From NCBI RefSeq assembly GCF_964204865.1, contig NC_135258.1, positions 4,145,001 to 4,209,000 on the forward strand: a stretch of 64,000 nucleotides of DNA. Reading direction: 5' to 3'. The stretch's first letter is position 1; each line of letters begins with the position of its first letter. Positions 23,995-35,725 of this stretch are shown here, one piece after another. Source of the stretch: Styela clava (lineage: Eukaryota > Chordata > Ascidiacea > Stolidobranchia > Styelidae). The notes beneath the pieces were generated by a model. It saw nothing but the letters and a program-made list of their open reading frames with translations, had not been told where the DNA came from and did no database searches. Position numbers and translations under genes: made by a program.

Positions 23995-25496
23995 CATAGG
24001 TTCTCAAAATGCTCCGTACGGAGCCCCAGGGCCCCGTGAGAGAAACCCAGGGGCTCCGCGAGCTATTCGATTACTTTTCAAAATACTGACTAATTTTGTA
24101 ACTGTTCAAAGAAACAATAACAGCTTTGATAAAATCTGACAACAATATAGCATCAAAATATGGCAAAAAGGCGGAATTATGACATTATTTATAAGCAGGA
24201 GCACAGCCAGGATTCTTAAGGTTCAAAATTGGAATTGGAAATTTCCGCGCAACATTCGCGATTGAAAAAACGGATAACGAGATTTCTGTTGCGTAAAATA
24301 TTCAATCCATGACCGACGCGAGCATTTAACGTGTCTCGTCGTTATAATGTAATTGTGCTCATCGTTTCTCACGTTTGATTCGAGATTACTATTAGGATTA
24401 CTAAAATGAAAGAATACTCTTCTAAAGTAACATAAAATACGTGATGAACTGCCAACTATAAATAAATTGGAGTAGTATTTTTGCGATCTTGGGATTTGTC
24501 AAACTTGATTTGTTCTTTCGCACTTGAGATTATTTTTAAGCAAGATATCACCTTTTAAAAAATCACAAAGTCTGGGCAAAATACGAACAATTGAAATTTA
24601 TTTTATTGCATTCGGCTTCGTCGGTAGTTTCTGAATGAATAAAAGGTACATCGCGGATCGCGCGCACAATTGATTGCGTGCAGCTCCGTCGGTAGTTTCA
24701 AAATGGGAAAGAAGGTACATCGCGCGCACAATTGACAGTGTTTGATTTCGCAGTTACTACGATGAAAACCTAACATAACACCAAATTTTGTGATTTACAG
24801 TGTCTATAAAAGCGTTTTCAATCTAAGGTGAGTCTGCTGAAACCAAACGTGTGATCTCCCATTTTAAGTTTTAATATTTTAGAATGCCTATTTTCAATCA
24901 ATAAATTTGAGTTGCGGATTTACCTCTTTATTAATTATTATTTTAGCATTTCGTCGTCGATGACTATAAAATGTTAACATATTTTTTACATTGAACTCTT
25001 AATTCCCCACGAGAACAACATAAAAGCAATTAACGTCGTCATTGTGTAACAATACATGTGTATGCCGAGGGAAATTTTTGATTTAGGGAGAATAAACACC
25101 GCGTAATGATGTTTAAACTTTAAAGGTTCAAAAACACGCCATGCTGAGGAAAAAAGTCGGCGATTGTAACAAAATGCAATCGCGCACATTATTAGCTGCC
25201 TTTTAAGTCTTCCAAAAATCTCAAAAGGGAAAAGATTCGACCCCTAATTTATTAGTATATTTGTCAAGTGTCAAATTTACAGCTTTAGTAATATAATTAA
25301 TTTTAAAATTTAGATTTATTTATGACTTGTATTAACCCTATTAAAAAAGGATCAGCATTTAAATTGAGTAAAGTACTTTTACCTTGCTCAGGAACATTAA
25401 TCTGAAAGTAACAATTTTAACATTTATTTTGGGGCTCCGTGAATAATAGTCAACATTTTCAAGGGCTCCGCAACACCAAAAGTTTGAGAACCCCTG
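23995..25496. mobile_element. hAT-type element with perfect 8-bp target duplication
   Basis: The left end (CATAGGTTCTCAAAATGCTC) and right end (AAGTTTGAGAACCCCTG) are inverted repeats, and GGGGCTCCG-type subterminal motifs recur in both ends. Identical 8-bp flanks GTGTAGAC (23987-23994 and 25497-25504) define a 1502-bp insertion. No transposase motif was recognised inside; a 67-codon minus-strand frame at 24986-25189 shows nothing familiar. It is probably non-autonomous or decayed. Confidence 0.85.
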
Positions 25497-25589
25497 GTGT
25501 AGACAACCTTGGACCACCCTGATCTAGCTTAGCAAGTTTCCTGTTCAGATTAAAATTTTTAGTTTTAAATAAACACGCTTCGCCTAAAG

Positions 25590-25814
25590 CAGTAATTCTC
25601 AAACCTTTGGCGATAGTATCCTTCATTCAATAAAAAAAAAAAAAAACTTGAAAATACGTGGATGGAACGTAATCAATAAAATAAATGTAAATATTCAGAA
25701 TAAGTCGTACAAGATCAAATCTAAAAAATATTTTCATTCTTCATTAGCTTCACCCCATCAAAAAATTCTCAGCGATCCCCTTGCGGGGAGTGTCCCACCG
25801 CTTGATAACCACTG
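25590..25814. mobile_element. Short hAT-like MITE, 225 bp
   Basis: The termini CAGTAATTCTCAAACC and GGTTATCAAGC-type inverted end (right end reads GATAACCACTG) pair imperfectly. Flanks GCCTAAAG (25582-25589) and CCCTAAAG (25815-25822) match at 7 of 8. The interior has no coding capacity. Confidence 0.7.
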
Positions 25815-26199
25815 CCCTAAAGTATTGTAGATTTGAATCATTCAACACTACATTGAATATCACTTGGAAAAATTAACTGTGCCTGTTAACTACACTAGGA
25901 TCTAAACTAGCTGGCTTAATCATGTTGCCAGATACACAATGTTATAAACCCTGTTTCTAACTCAATTCGTTTTAAGTTGTCGAGACAATAAATCTGAATA
26001 GCAGTTTTCTTCAGAAATTTATTTGTTTTGAATCACCATTTTTCCAACGTCCCATTACAATATCGTAAGATTAACAACAAAACGAAACAATTTTTAGTGC
26101 CTGCATCTACTAGAAAGGTTATCTAAAAAATAAAGGTGCGGCCCGCAGCTTCACCCAGTTACTTGTATCTGGCTCTCTTGTAATAAAGGTTTCACACCC

Positions 26200-28270
26200 C
26201 TGTACTAAACGATAGCAAAATATCACACATATACTAATTATTTTACTTCAACACATTTGCGAAGAATAGTATCAGACTTATTTTATAAAGAATTTCATAA
26301 ATTTCACCCAGAACAGGCACTCACACAAGCGGACATTTGTATAAATCGACTGGTGTAGTATATCACCTCACATTACGGTTTATCAGTCGTGTACACTGTA
26401 CAGTACCGCAAGTTTTTCATGAAGTATTCAGAGACTGCTAATATATGGCCCTGTTCGGAAAATGAAAAAAAAAATTGCACACAAAAAAAAAATTGCCCCC
26501 CCACCCAAATAAAAAATCCTGTGGCTGCCTACGCTCTTGCTGGAATCAAGCAGTTTTTAATTTATTCTGGCTTATTAGAATGTCTAATGACATCACCTAA
26601 CCCAACCCGGATAAATCTCGAAATATACCTCCAGGGAAAACGCATACACTCTTGACTCCCTTAGTCATAAATTAATCATATCTATAACTTTCATATCCTT
26701 AACTATTACTAAACAACCTAACTAACAAATGTAGTTACTCACTGCCCAGTGATAGTCGCAAACGTTCGACCTACATTTTGTTTCGCGGGTACTCAGTAGT
26801 ATGTGTACCAGGGTTAGCGTTAGGCAATACTTTTATTCCGATTTTCTTTATTTGGTTCTATTAGGAGTTTGGGGACTATCTGTGTTAGCCAAATAAATAT
26901 AGCCCTGCACGTAGGATTCCGTCCCGTTACACAACTTGATGTAAAATAGGCGAACAAAATTAGTTTACTTCAATATTGGTACACATACTTCTGTAGCGCC
27001 GCTTTGCGCATTTCGAAAATATTGTCCTGTCTAACTGCGCTTTAATAAATGACTGCGCTTCTATTAATTAAACGATTTCGCTCAAATCAATTTGGAATGA
27101 AGCAGAATATTTCCAAATTTCTCTAATAATGAAAATACCTTTTTGAAAATGCTAAAAAAGACAAGCTAAGTAAACATATCCACTGCCCATAGGTTTTAGT
27201 CCCTTTACACATCTTGAGGTAAAATAGGCGAACAAAATTAGTCACTTCCATATGGATACACATACTTCTGGGGCGCTCATTATTTTCGTATAAGTTCGCA
27301 AATTCGTTGTTTTTATTTGCATACAGCGAATAATGTAGGATAAAACCACACATTATGGTTTATCAGTGGTGTACAGTACCGCAAGTTTTTCATGAAGTAT
27401 TCAGAGACTACTTAGACATGGTCCTGTTTGGAGCGAAGGGTCCGTGTACGCGTCGGATTACATCTCATTGAAAACAAAAATTGCCTTCCGCCATTAAAAA
27501 TATTTTTAGGCTACTAACGCTCTTGCTGAAAATAAGCAGTTTTATATTTTAATGTTTCATCACTACTTTGGATGTCAATTAGATGTCACGTGGAAGCCAA
27601 AATAAAATGTGCCTGTTAACGACACTAGGAACGGATGACCATTCCCTATCCAAATTTGCATTCACCGTCTCCAAATTTAATTAGTTCAGTAAATTTGCGT
27701 TATGAATATTGAAATAACGTAACTGATATTACATATAGCGAAGAGAGTAGAGTGAAATCTCATTTCTACGTTTGATCTCAGAGCACGCCTCCAGAAAAGC
27801 ATATAGAGTAATATACTGAACGATAGCATGGTACAATGCATATAATATTTATTTTACTTCAACGAAGAATAGTATCAGACTTCTTTAGGGAACAATATTA
27901 TAAAATTCGCCCAAAACAGGCCCTCATACAAGTGGACATTTGTATACAGCGACTGGTGTAGTATATCAGCCCACCTTATGATTTATCAGTGGATGTAAAG
28001 TACCGCATGTTTTTTAAGAAGTATTCAGTGGCTACATGGCTCTGTTCGAAAAAAAAACGTCTCGTTGAAAAAAAAACGTTGATAAATTTTGGAATATTCT
28101 TCCAGGGAATACCGGTACGCATACGCTCATGGAAATTTCCTTAGTCCTAGATTAATCATATATATAAGTTAAACTATTGCCAAACGACCTGCATAACAAA
28201 TGTAGTTACTCGCTGCCCAGTACAGTGATAGTCGCAAACGATCGACCCAGATTTTGTTTGGCGCGTTCCG
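26200..28270. repeat. Three diverged direct repeats
   Basis: A segment containing GTTTATCAGT, GTACAGTACCGCAAG, TTTTTCATGAAGTATTCAGAG and CCTGTTCGGA occurs near 26375, near 27355 and, more diverged, near 27980. The ACAGGC-CTCA-ACAAG-GGACATTTGTAT segment precedes the first (26315) and third (27915) units, and GTAGTTACTCGCTGCCCAGT-type sequence follows both (26735, 28200). No coding gene is supported. Confidence 0.55.
26785..27000. mobile_element. Palindromic MITE copy inside the repeat region
   Basis: It begins CAGTAGTATGTGTACCAGGG and ends TTGGTACACATACTTCTG, inverted termini as in the copy at 15235-15448, with the shared TAAAATAGGCGAACAAAATT interior. A second partial right end sits at about 27220-27275. 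Confidence 0.6.
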
Positions 28271-29042
28271 AAGATATTGTCCTGTCTAATAGTTGCGTTT
28301 CATTCTCAATTTGGAAATTATACATTATAAATAATTATGCTTATTTGAACGATTTCGCTCAAATTCATTTTGAATGAAATGGAATATTAGCAAATTTCTT
28401 CGAAAATGTTAAAAACGTTCTACTAACTTGTAACTACCGGTACTAACTTGTACTAGCTTGTAATTTCTGTTACCCACTAATTATAACAACACGATGAGTC
28501 ATGACAATGTATCTTAAAAGATTTCTTACGCCTTATTTCTTACCTGTTGTAAATATTGGCGATTTATTCATGAGAAAAATTTCTATTTTTCCACTACTTC
28601 TGACATTCACACGAGAATGAAGCGATATTACGACACAAAATATTTACTAATACCGGTAATAGTTGTTTTCGCGTTATGAAAGGAATAACGTGCGAATCTA
28701 AATTCACGCCTCAGTAAATTCCAACGATAGAATGAACTTCAGCGATAAGGGGTCGCGTAATACGATCATCTGGGTAAAACAACGTGTTAAATTTAACGTG
28801 AATGCAGTGTGATATCGATACTAGGATACCAAGTAATGGTGAAGTTCTATCAGTACTTTGAGGCGATGAACGATAATGTTCTGTATACGGGATCCATATA
28901 ATATGAACGACCTACTCGTAATCTTTGCAATCAGTCCAGTGAATTTGCGTTATCAATGGAGAAATTAGATAAGTTTTACATATAGCTAGAGTGTAGAAAA
29001 AAACTTCATTCCTAAGTTTTATGTCGGAACGCGGACCCAGTC
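28271..29042. other. Intergenic with a copy of a flank block
   Basis: Positions about 28700-28880 carry the GTGTGATATCGATACTAGGA, TACCAAGTAATGGTGAAG segment also found in the upstream mosaics of copies 1, 5 and 6 (5490, 46390, 54705). The rest shows no gene, RNA or element that I recognise. Confidence 0.4.
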
Positions 29043-29052
29043 AAGCATATGC

Positions 29053-29640
29053 AGGGGTGGGCAAGGTTTTTGAACCAGGGGCCAAATATCTTGCCCACCT
29101 AGTCTGGCGGGCCATGTAAGTGTTACGTAAAAAGTTACATTTTATGAACGATATTCAGTGTTACGAAGCAAAGGTGCACTCTGCCAATTCCACCCCCCTC
29201 CATTGGGGTGTAGTGATAAATTTTCCGCCCTATTTCGTTGCATAATTTTATATACACCGTGTTAATGCGCTCACAGGGTGTGTTACCAAACATTTTCTCC
29301 ACTAAACTTGGTGGAAATGCATGAACGCATCATGTCACGTGATATCGAGGTGACTTGACTTATCACTCTGCCGAGGCTTCGATGAAACTCTGTGCATAAC
29401 AGACTGTCTGCGGTATAAATAACTCCAATTTTCAATAGATAGAATACGTGGGTGGGCACAGTTTGTGTTGAACTTGTCTCAAGCTACAATATGTGAAAAA
29501 CTTACATTGTGTGGAGAGGTCTGGAGTTTTAAGCTTGCTGTTACAGGTAAGATTTCGAATTATTAGTTACTTATACTTATTAAGTTGATGCTGATAAACA
29601 AACGCGAAATTATATTACCAGTACGGTACCCTAATCGGGA
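29053..29640 (+). mobile_element. Left end of a hAT-like element with promoter-like interior
   Basis: It starts with CAGGGGTGGGCAAGG, a hAT-type terminus related to those at 48271 and 56429. The GGGCCAAATATCTTGCCCAC that follows forms subterminal inverted motifs. No matching right end was located, so the extent is uncertain. Inside, a TATAAATA (29414-29421) is followed about 130 bp later by a splice-donor match TTACAG|GTAAGAT (29547), which would fit a leader exon of a transposase gene, but no transposase follows. Confidence 0.35.
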
Positions 29641-29643
29641 GGC

Positions 29644-29698
29644 GGACAACTCACCAGAGACAACTCGACTACCTAGAGGCCTGGTGAGTTGTCCGTCT
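29644..29698. repeat. Short perfect-arm hairpin
   Basis: GGACAACTCACCAG and CTGGTGAGTTGTCC flank a loop of about 25 nt. This is a strong stem of unknown role, possibly a remnant of a DNA-element end. Confidence 0.6.
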
Positions 29699-29852
29699 TC
29701 TGGCATTTTTTACGGTGGTGTTTTAGGTCTATAGAAATAAGCTTTTGATATTTTTATTGCTTAAATCTTGAGAAAAATACATAAATATGCTCTAGAAAGC
29801 ATTTTTTTTGTATAAGTGGCTTATTTTGATCATGTTGTATGAATACAAATAC

Positions 29853-30740
29853 AGTCTACAGACGAAATTGGAGTAACGTTAGCGAAGTTACTAACTTCAA
29901 GTTAGACTGTTGACTTATAAGACCGTCTAATACCGTCTTTGCATACATATACAAATATATATACGTCCCCCTATTACTGGTTTTTATACAAACAAGTCTC
30001 CCTAATACCGTCTTTGCATACATATAAAAATATATATACGTCCCCCTATTACTGGTTTTTATACAAACAAGTCTCCCTAATACCGTCTTTGCATACATAT
30101 ACAAATATATATACGTCCCCCTATTACTGGTTTTTATACAAACAAGTCTCACTAATACCGTCTTTCCATACATATACAAATATATATACATCCCCCTATC
30201 ACTGGTTTTTAACAGTTGTGTCTCCATAATAAATTCGTTGAGTATATGTATATATGCTTTCCCCTATTACTTGTTTTTAGACGACCAAGTCTCCCTAATA
30301 CCGTCTTTGCATACATATACAAATATATATACATTCCCCTATTACTGGTTTTTATACAAACAAGTCTACCTAATACCGTCTTTGCATACATATACAAATA
30401 TATATACGTCCCCCTATTACTGGTTTTTATACAAACAAGTCTCCCTAATACCGTCTTTGCATACATATACAAATATATATACGTCCCCCTATTACTGGTT
30501 TTTATACAAACAAGTCTCACTAATACCGTCTTTCCATACATATACAAATATATATACATCCCCCTATCACTGGTTTTTAACAGTTGTGTCTCCATAATAA
30601 ATTCGTTGAGTATATGTATATATGTTTTCCCCTATTACTTGTTTTTAGACGACCAAGTCTCCCTAATAAGCTCGTTGCATACAAAAAGAAATATATATAC
30701 GTCACCTTATTACTGGTTTTATACTATTAATTCTACCTAA
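29853..30740. repeat. 75-bp satellite with a 368-bp higher-order unit
   Basis: Monomers contain GTCTCCCTAATACCGTCTT, GCATACATATACAAATATAT, ACGTCCCCCTATTACTGG and TTTTTATACAAACAA. Spacing of the TCTCC/TCTAC mark is 75 bp, with one 69-bp and one 74-bp monomer, and the TCTCCATAATAAATTCG variant recurs 368 bp apart (30221, 30589), so five monomers form a higher-order unit. The 75-bp (3n) period keeps long frames open on both strands; these are not genes. Confidence 0.9.
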
Positions 30741-31849
30741 TAACGTCTATACTCACCACTCCGCATGTACGATTCCATTCTACCAACCCCAACTATCCAC
30801 ACAAATCACAAATTATAAAATTTTTCATTTTTTTATTTGTATTTTCTCTAAAACCTTCACCGGAGTTTTTTTGACAGGTAGTAGGTGTCCCTTCGTGGTG
30901 ATGTACCGAATATGACGTAATATAGCTTCACCTCCTTTATTTAAATATAAATAAAAATATTTATTAGATTCGATCTTGTCCGCCTCATTTCGGATATTTA
31001 CATTTCTTTATTTAGGGATTGCGATTCTATCCACGTATTTCTTTAATACAACATACTTTCGCCTTACTATCTGTTATTTGTAATTTATCGTTAGCTGGTT
31101 ATTTTTGTGGTGGGGCGAGAGACAAATTATAAAAAACCGGCGCGTCATAAAAAGTTTGAGAACCACTGGATAAGAAATTAAGTAGATTTTTGTTGAATAA
31201 AATATAAATTGACATTTCGAACTCCACTAGTGTTGCATCTTTTAATAATAGCTTGCTGAAGATAATCGGTTCATTACCTTCGTTGTGTTATTTTGATCAA
31301 TTTCCTTTTCATCTAACCCGTTAGGTGTCTTCAAATAAATTTTTCAGTACTGTTTTGTTAAGTCTGTGTACCCCCTCTTCCGCTTCAATGGAGCATAAGT
31401 CATATTAATATCTGTTCGAGACATCGTCGAGTATACTGTTGAAAACAAGCAGATAAATAAACTCAATTTTAATGTCAAATAATATTGGCTGTGTTCGGCA
31501 TTGCAAGCAAATTTACATAACTGTTGATAGTTTAACATTTCCTCCGCAATTTAAGTCGGGTATGATCTATTGCGGTGCAAAACAGAGGAATAGGGTGTGC
31601 GTGTGGGTAGGAATAGGGATAATAACCTCCTTTCGGCTCCCAGTAACACTATAAAAATATTTATTCAATTTTAGTTCTAATAGTCGTTTAGGACTTTCTT
31701 TCCGATAACCCCAGACGATCCCATACCCAACCTAGTGACTATAAAACAATCTGTCTAATAGCTTATACCCCCGACAAATAATTATATGAAAGCTATATTA
31801 TTCAATTTTAGGGAACACTAAGATTGCTTGATCCTTCGCTATGACTATG

Positions 31850-32145
31850 AACAGAAGATCTGGTAAGGTACTGGAAGCTGAACCAAAAAATTTTCGAAAT
31901 CTGGTGACGCAGCTATGGTCAGACTTGTTTCAAGCAAACCAATGTTTGTCGAAGCGTTCAAGAATTATCCTCCGCTTGGTCGTTTCGCTTTCCGCGACAT
32001 GCGACAGACTGTTGCTGTTGGAGTCATCAACGAAACTACCAAAAAGGCCGGGAATGGGAAAAAAACCAAGGCAGCAGCTAAGGCCAATAAAAAAAACAGG
32101 AGCAAAGTAGTGACTGGAAGCATCTGGCGCCCATCAACAGCTTAA
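31850..32145 (+). pseudogene. Elongation factor 1-alpha 3'-end pseudogene
   Basis: The frames read [15 protein letters not shown], then, after a one-base frame change, [36 protein letters not shown] and VGVI, followed by a lysine/alanine-rich tail. That is the C-terminal domain of eukaryotic EF-1alpha, which normally reads KSGDAA, VPx[26 protein letters not shown]. Only the last ~95 residues are present, without introns, with a frameshift and an altered C-terminus. It is therefore a processed fragment, not a working gene. The same frameshift occurs at 62521-62819, so it was broken before the block duplicated. Confidence 0.85.
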
Positions 32146-32516
32146 ACCTAAAAAAGACTATGTTATTCAATTTTGGGAACACTAAGATTGCTTGATCCTT
32201 TGCTGTTGTAAGCCAGTTTATGTAACAACTAGTCTTGATGGGATCCACGAATTTATCCCCGAGGGAAGAAAGCTGATATGTTTTCGGAAAGTATGGTGCA
32301 CATATGTTACACATTGGTAGCTGTATTATAATCTTCCATATTGGAAAAAAAATGAACGCTCCCCCTGGTGGCATCTCTGGTCTAAATCAACTTTTGTTTA
32401 CTTTGGCTGATCAAACACGAGCCCGCCTAATGAAGCGACATTTTTTATAGCGATACAATGCGCATTTCGATTGATCAAGGCTCGCACAATCCGCCACTGC
32501 TAGGTAACATAGTTTA

Positions 32517-33145
32517 AAACAGTGGTTCTCAACCCTTTCTCTTCCGTGGCTCACTACCAATGCGTAAATAATTCTGTGGCTCATAAACCTTTTTATGTAA
32601 CGAAAAAACTGAAGAAAAATAAAAAATTAGGTTTTGTAAAAATAGACACTTCTACTTTATTAATGAAATGAGAATCATCACTCAGTTGCAAGATAGGCAT
32701 CATCATTAATTGCTACTACGATCAAAATTTAACTAAGTTATCAAATACTCAGCCAATAATATAAAATTTAAAACAAATACTCACGGAAACCTTTCTTTCG
32801 TCGTCAAAGTCTTTGAATGAATGTAAAAATAAATTTACAAAAACAAACGCTTAAAGATCTCTATGACGTCATAGTAAATTTCCAAAAAAAGACCGAATAG
32901 GTGAAATTCTGGATTTTAAAATTACTTTTATTTTGCAAATTTTGTTATTAAACTTCGACACTAAGTAGATTTTCTGTCATCTATTTCAAAAAGCGAGTAT
33001 TCATCGATCGTTACTAGGAAATATATATAGTACACATACAATATAATATATTTCACAGATGTAATTTTTTATTTGCATTTTCACGATTCTGCAAATATTA
33101 GTTTTCTGCACTGCGACATTTTCGTCTTGTTGTTACAGTGAAAAA
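32517..33145. mobile_element. hAT element copy with a deleted right part
   Basis: The left end CAGTGGTTCTCAACCCTTT matches 17379, and alignment continues through GTGGCTCACTACC, GCGTAAATAATTCTGTGGCT and the CRE-like GACGTCATAGTAAATTT. Near 33118 the sequence jumps to TCTTGTTGTTACAGTG, so the GGGAACACCTG terminus present at 18168 is missing. Confidence 0.6.
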
Positions 33146-35540
33146 AAAGGGGTAAACGCCGGTAAGAAAATTTATGAAATGTGATGTGAAATTTTTGTCT
33201 ACACGCTGCAGCTTAAATTAACTTTCTACGAACGGGGGTTAAGGTTATACAAGCCACCAAAGTACGATTCTCGGAAGACGAATCTGCTTTCGAACGACCA
33301 GTGCGCGACCACCGATTTCAAGCCTCCAATAGTAGGTGGTCGATCTGGTGGTCATAAGTAGTTGGGAAGACTACCGGTACAAGGGGGGGTTGGGAATTTG
33401 ATTGGGTAAATATTCAATAAAATGAGCTAAGTAGTCTAAACAAAAAAGACTAAACCCAGCACTCTGATCAAAAAACGTTTTTTTTTTGAAAACTTCCATA
33501 CAACTGTTTCTTACTAGTTGGAAAAAATAAACTTGACTTAGTCTGTAGAAATAAAAATCATGCACAAGACAAATAAATAATGAAAAAAAAAACTAAATGT
33601 TGATACTTTTCCAGAATTCATGATCAACAACCTGCTGAATTGTTAGTCGTTGGTCTTCATCATCGTGTGTCATTCTTGTGATCAAATCAAAGGCCAAGTG
33701 AGGGTTAGGAATCAGTAAAGCACTTGGATCCATAGCTACTGTAGAATCTGAGATTCGCCAAAGGTCAAACAGTTTATTAGACCATAATTTATACAAGATG
33801 TGACCCAAAGATGAAATATCATTTTGAAAGCTGGGATTAGAGGAGACAATAGTTGAAAAATAAATATGCGAACAAATTTTCACATTTTGCATGTCAAGTG
33901 AAAACAGAATACCGATTTTAAATATCCAATGAGCAGTATTATGTTTATGCAGATGTTGTAGACCACCAACTAACTGTTTCGCATGTATTAGAGCAAGTCT
34001 AGGATCAAAGGGGATTTTGTTTTTCTTTCTCTCTTCATAATATTCATCAAGAGTTTGAAACTGGCATCTTTCAGTAGCAACAAAAAATCCACTTGTTTCC
34101 CCCAAACGACCATAAGCAATAACAGAAAGTACGTTTGGATGAAGTGGAAGTTGCTGAAGAGCTTCTAGTTTGTGCAGAACGCCTTCATTCCGCAAAATAG
34201 ACACCCATATTGCTAAGGGTTCTGTAACTGAATTTGGAAGTTTCCGTTGACCTTCGTAAACTATGGAACCCAATTTTTTATGAACCACATTGTCTTTATA
34301 CCACAAGATGTCATCAGTGAGTTGTATGCAATCTGGAAATGTCACATTTAAAAAATTAATTTGAATTAAAAAACAATTTATATTAAACCTTGTGGGTCAA
34401 ATTACAATTTTAAGCATGGTCACGGTAAGTATAATGTTCAAAACACTTTTAGTTTGGCTTAATATGTCATAATATTCAGAAAAAAATTGAAGAAATACGA
34501 ATGCCAAGCACTAATACCTTTAGTTTGCAATGCCACTATATGTTGAAAATTAAAGCCATGCGCTCATTGTTTTATGTTAAAAATGTAGTATCCGTATCAG
34601 GTGTTAAAATAAATCGAATGAACGAATCAAATAATTGCGGTGTATGTGCAGGCACTTTGGAACCAATACTTAATTATGAGGATGAGCTCAAACCCAATTA
34701 ATTCACTGTCGGTAGACGAAATGGCATAATACACTTTTTTACAGATTTGTTTTTGATAGTGCACGAACATTTACGGTAATACGCAAATTCATGAATTAAA
34801 CTTTACTGAATTCAAATTTTTTCAAATTATACAATGAAACTCTTAACCGATAGAGTTTTTTGAGTCAAATTCGAATGCAAAAAAAAAGTTAATATGTTTC
34901 AATACAAGGAATGTTGAAATAAACCTTTCTTACTTTTTAAGTTCAGAGCTGCCTTTCTATTCTTTTCTTTGGCTTCAAGATATTTTGCAAAGTGGAAATT
35001 GTTAACAAGCTTTGATAATGAAGTTGCAACTTGTGAAGAATGACTGAAATTAGATTGATTAGTTTTTGTAGGAAAAGTTATTTGATTGTTAATAAGTTTT
35101 AATAACCTATTGCTACGGTCCATCCTTGCATGATAACAGCCATGTTACATATGCCAACGAGAATATATATTCATAACAACATGCTTAATCAAGGATAAGT
35201 GTGACCAGGATTCTCATTTCAAATTTATGTTTATTTTAGATTTGGTATTGCCTCATTCGAAAAAATACTTCTGCAGTGGGAACTATTCTTGGTAAATCTA
35301 AAATATAATGTTCACGGAAAATATTTGTGAGACAGCCACAATTTGTGAAACAATTACAAATCATGGCTGGCTCAATAGACAAGGGTTCTATTTGCTACCG
35401 CGAAAATAAAATATGGGTCGATTTCCTACGACCTATATATACCCTTGTTTGATAATTCGCACGCTAGAAACCAAGTTTATTGGAATGTGTAAATAGGAAC
35501 ATTCGAGAAGAACGAACGAATTGCTGACTTCTCAATGCTG

Positions 35541-35725
35541 TATAGGGGTCATGTAACATGTAACCACCGGTCGGTCATGGCTTTCTCCACTATAAATCCC
35601 ATGCATCTGAAACAAATAAATGGTTAACTAATCCCATACCCGACATGGACTGCTAACTGAACGAGAGGCAGTGGTATGCCATATGATTAAGCCGTTTTTC
35701 GACTCACCTCTACCCCGTGATAAAA
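35541..35725 (+). repeat. SINE 3'-half fragment in intron 3 of copy 4
   Basis: Same order of SINE segments as at 2285-2463, ending CTCACCTCTACCCCGTGAT. Inherited insertion, antisense to the gene. Confidence 0.7.

Larger units (their letters stand above)
30741..33592. repeat. Duplicated block preceding copy 4 (copy of 61310-63332)
   Basis: From CTAATAACGTCTATACTCAC onward this block and 61310-63332 align through the ACCGGAG/GACAGG segment, the AAGTTTGAGAACCACTG segment, an EF-1alpha pseudogene, SINE tail remnant and the left end of a hAT element. The last kilobase also matches 17200-18770 before copy 3. A GAACCACTG hAT right terminus lies near 31160-31170. The 30850-30950 part lacks a stretch that its relatives at 60290 and 61440 retain. 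No intact gene is seen. Confidence 0.75.

Noticed and set aside
29856..30740. Long open frames on both strands (123-174 codons) rich in Tyr, Ile and Ser
   Set aside because: They lie in a 75-bp satellite. A period divisible by three keeps frames open by repetition; there is no non-repeat domain.
30000..30740. CRISPR-like repeat array
   Set aside because: Units are contiguous 75-bp monomers without unique spacers, in clearly eukaryotic intron-bearing DNA.
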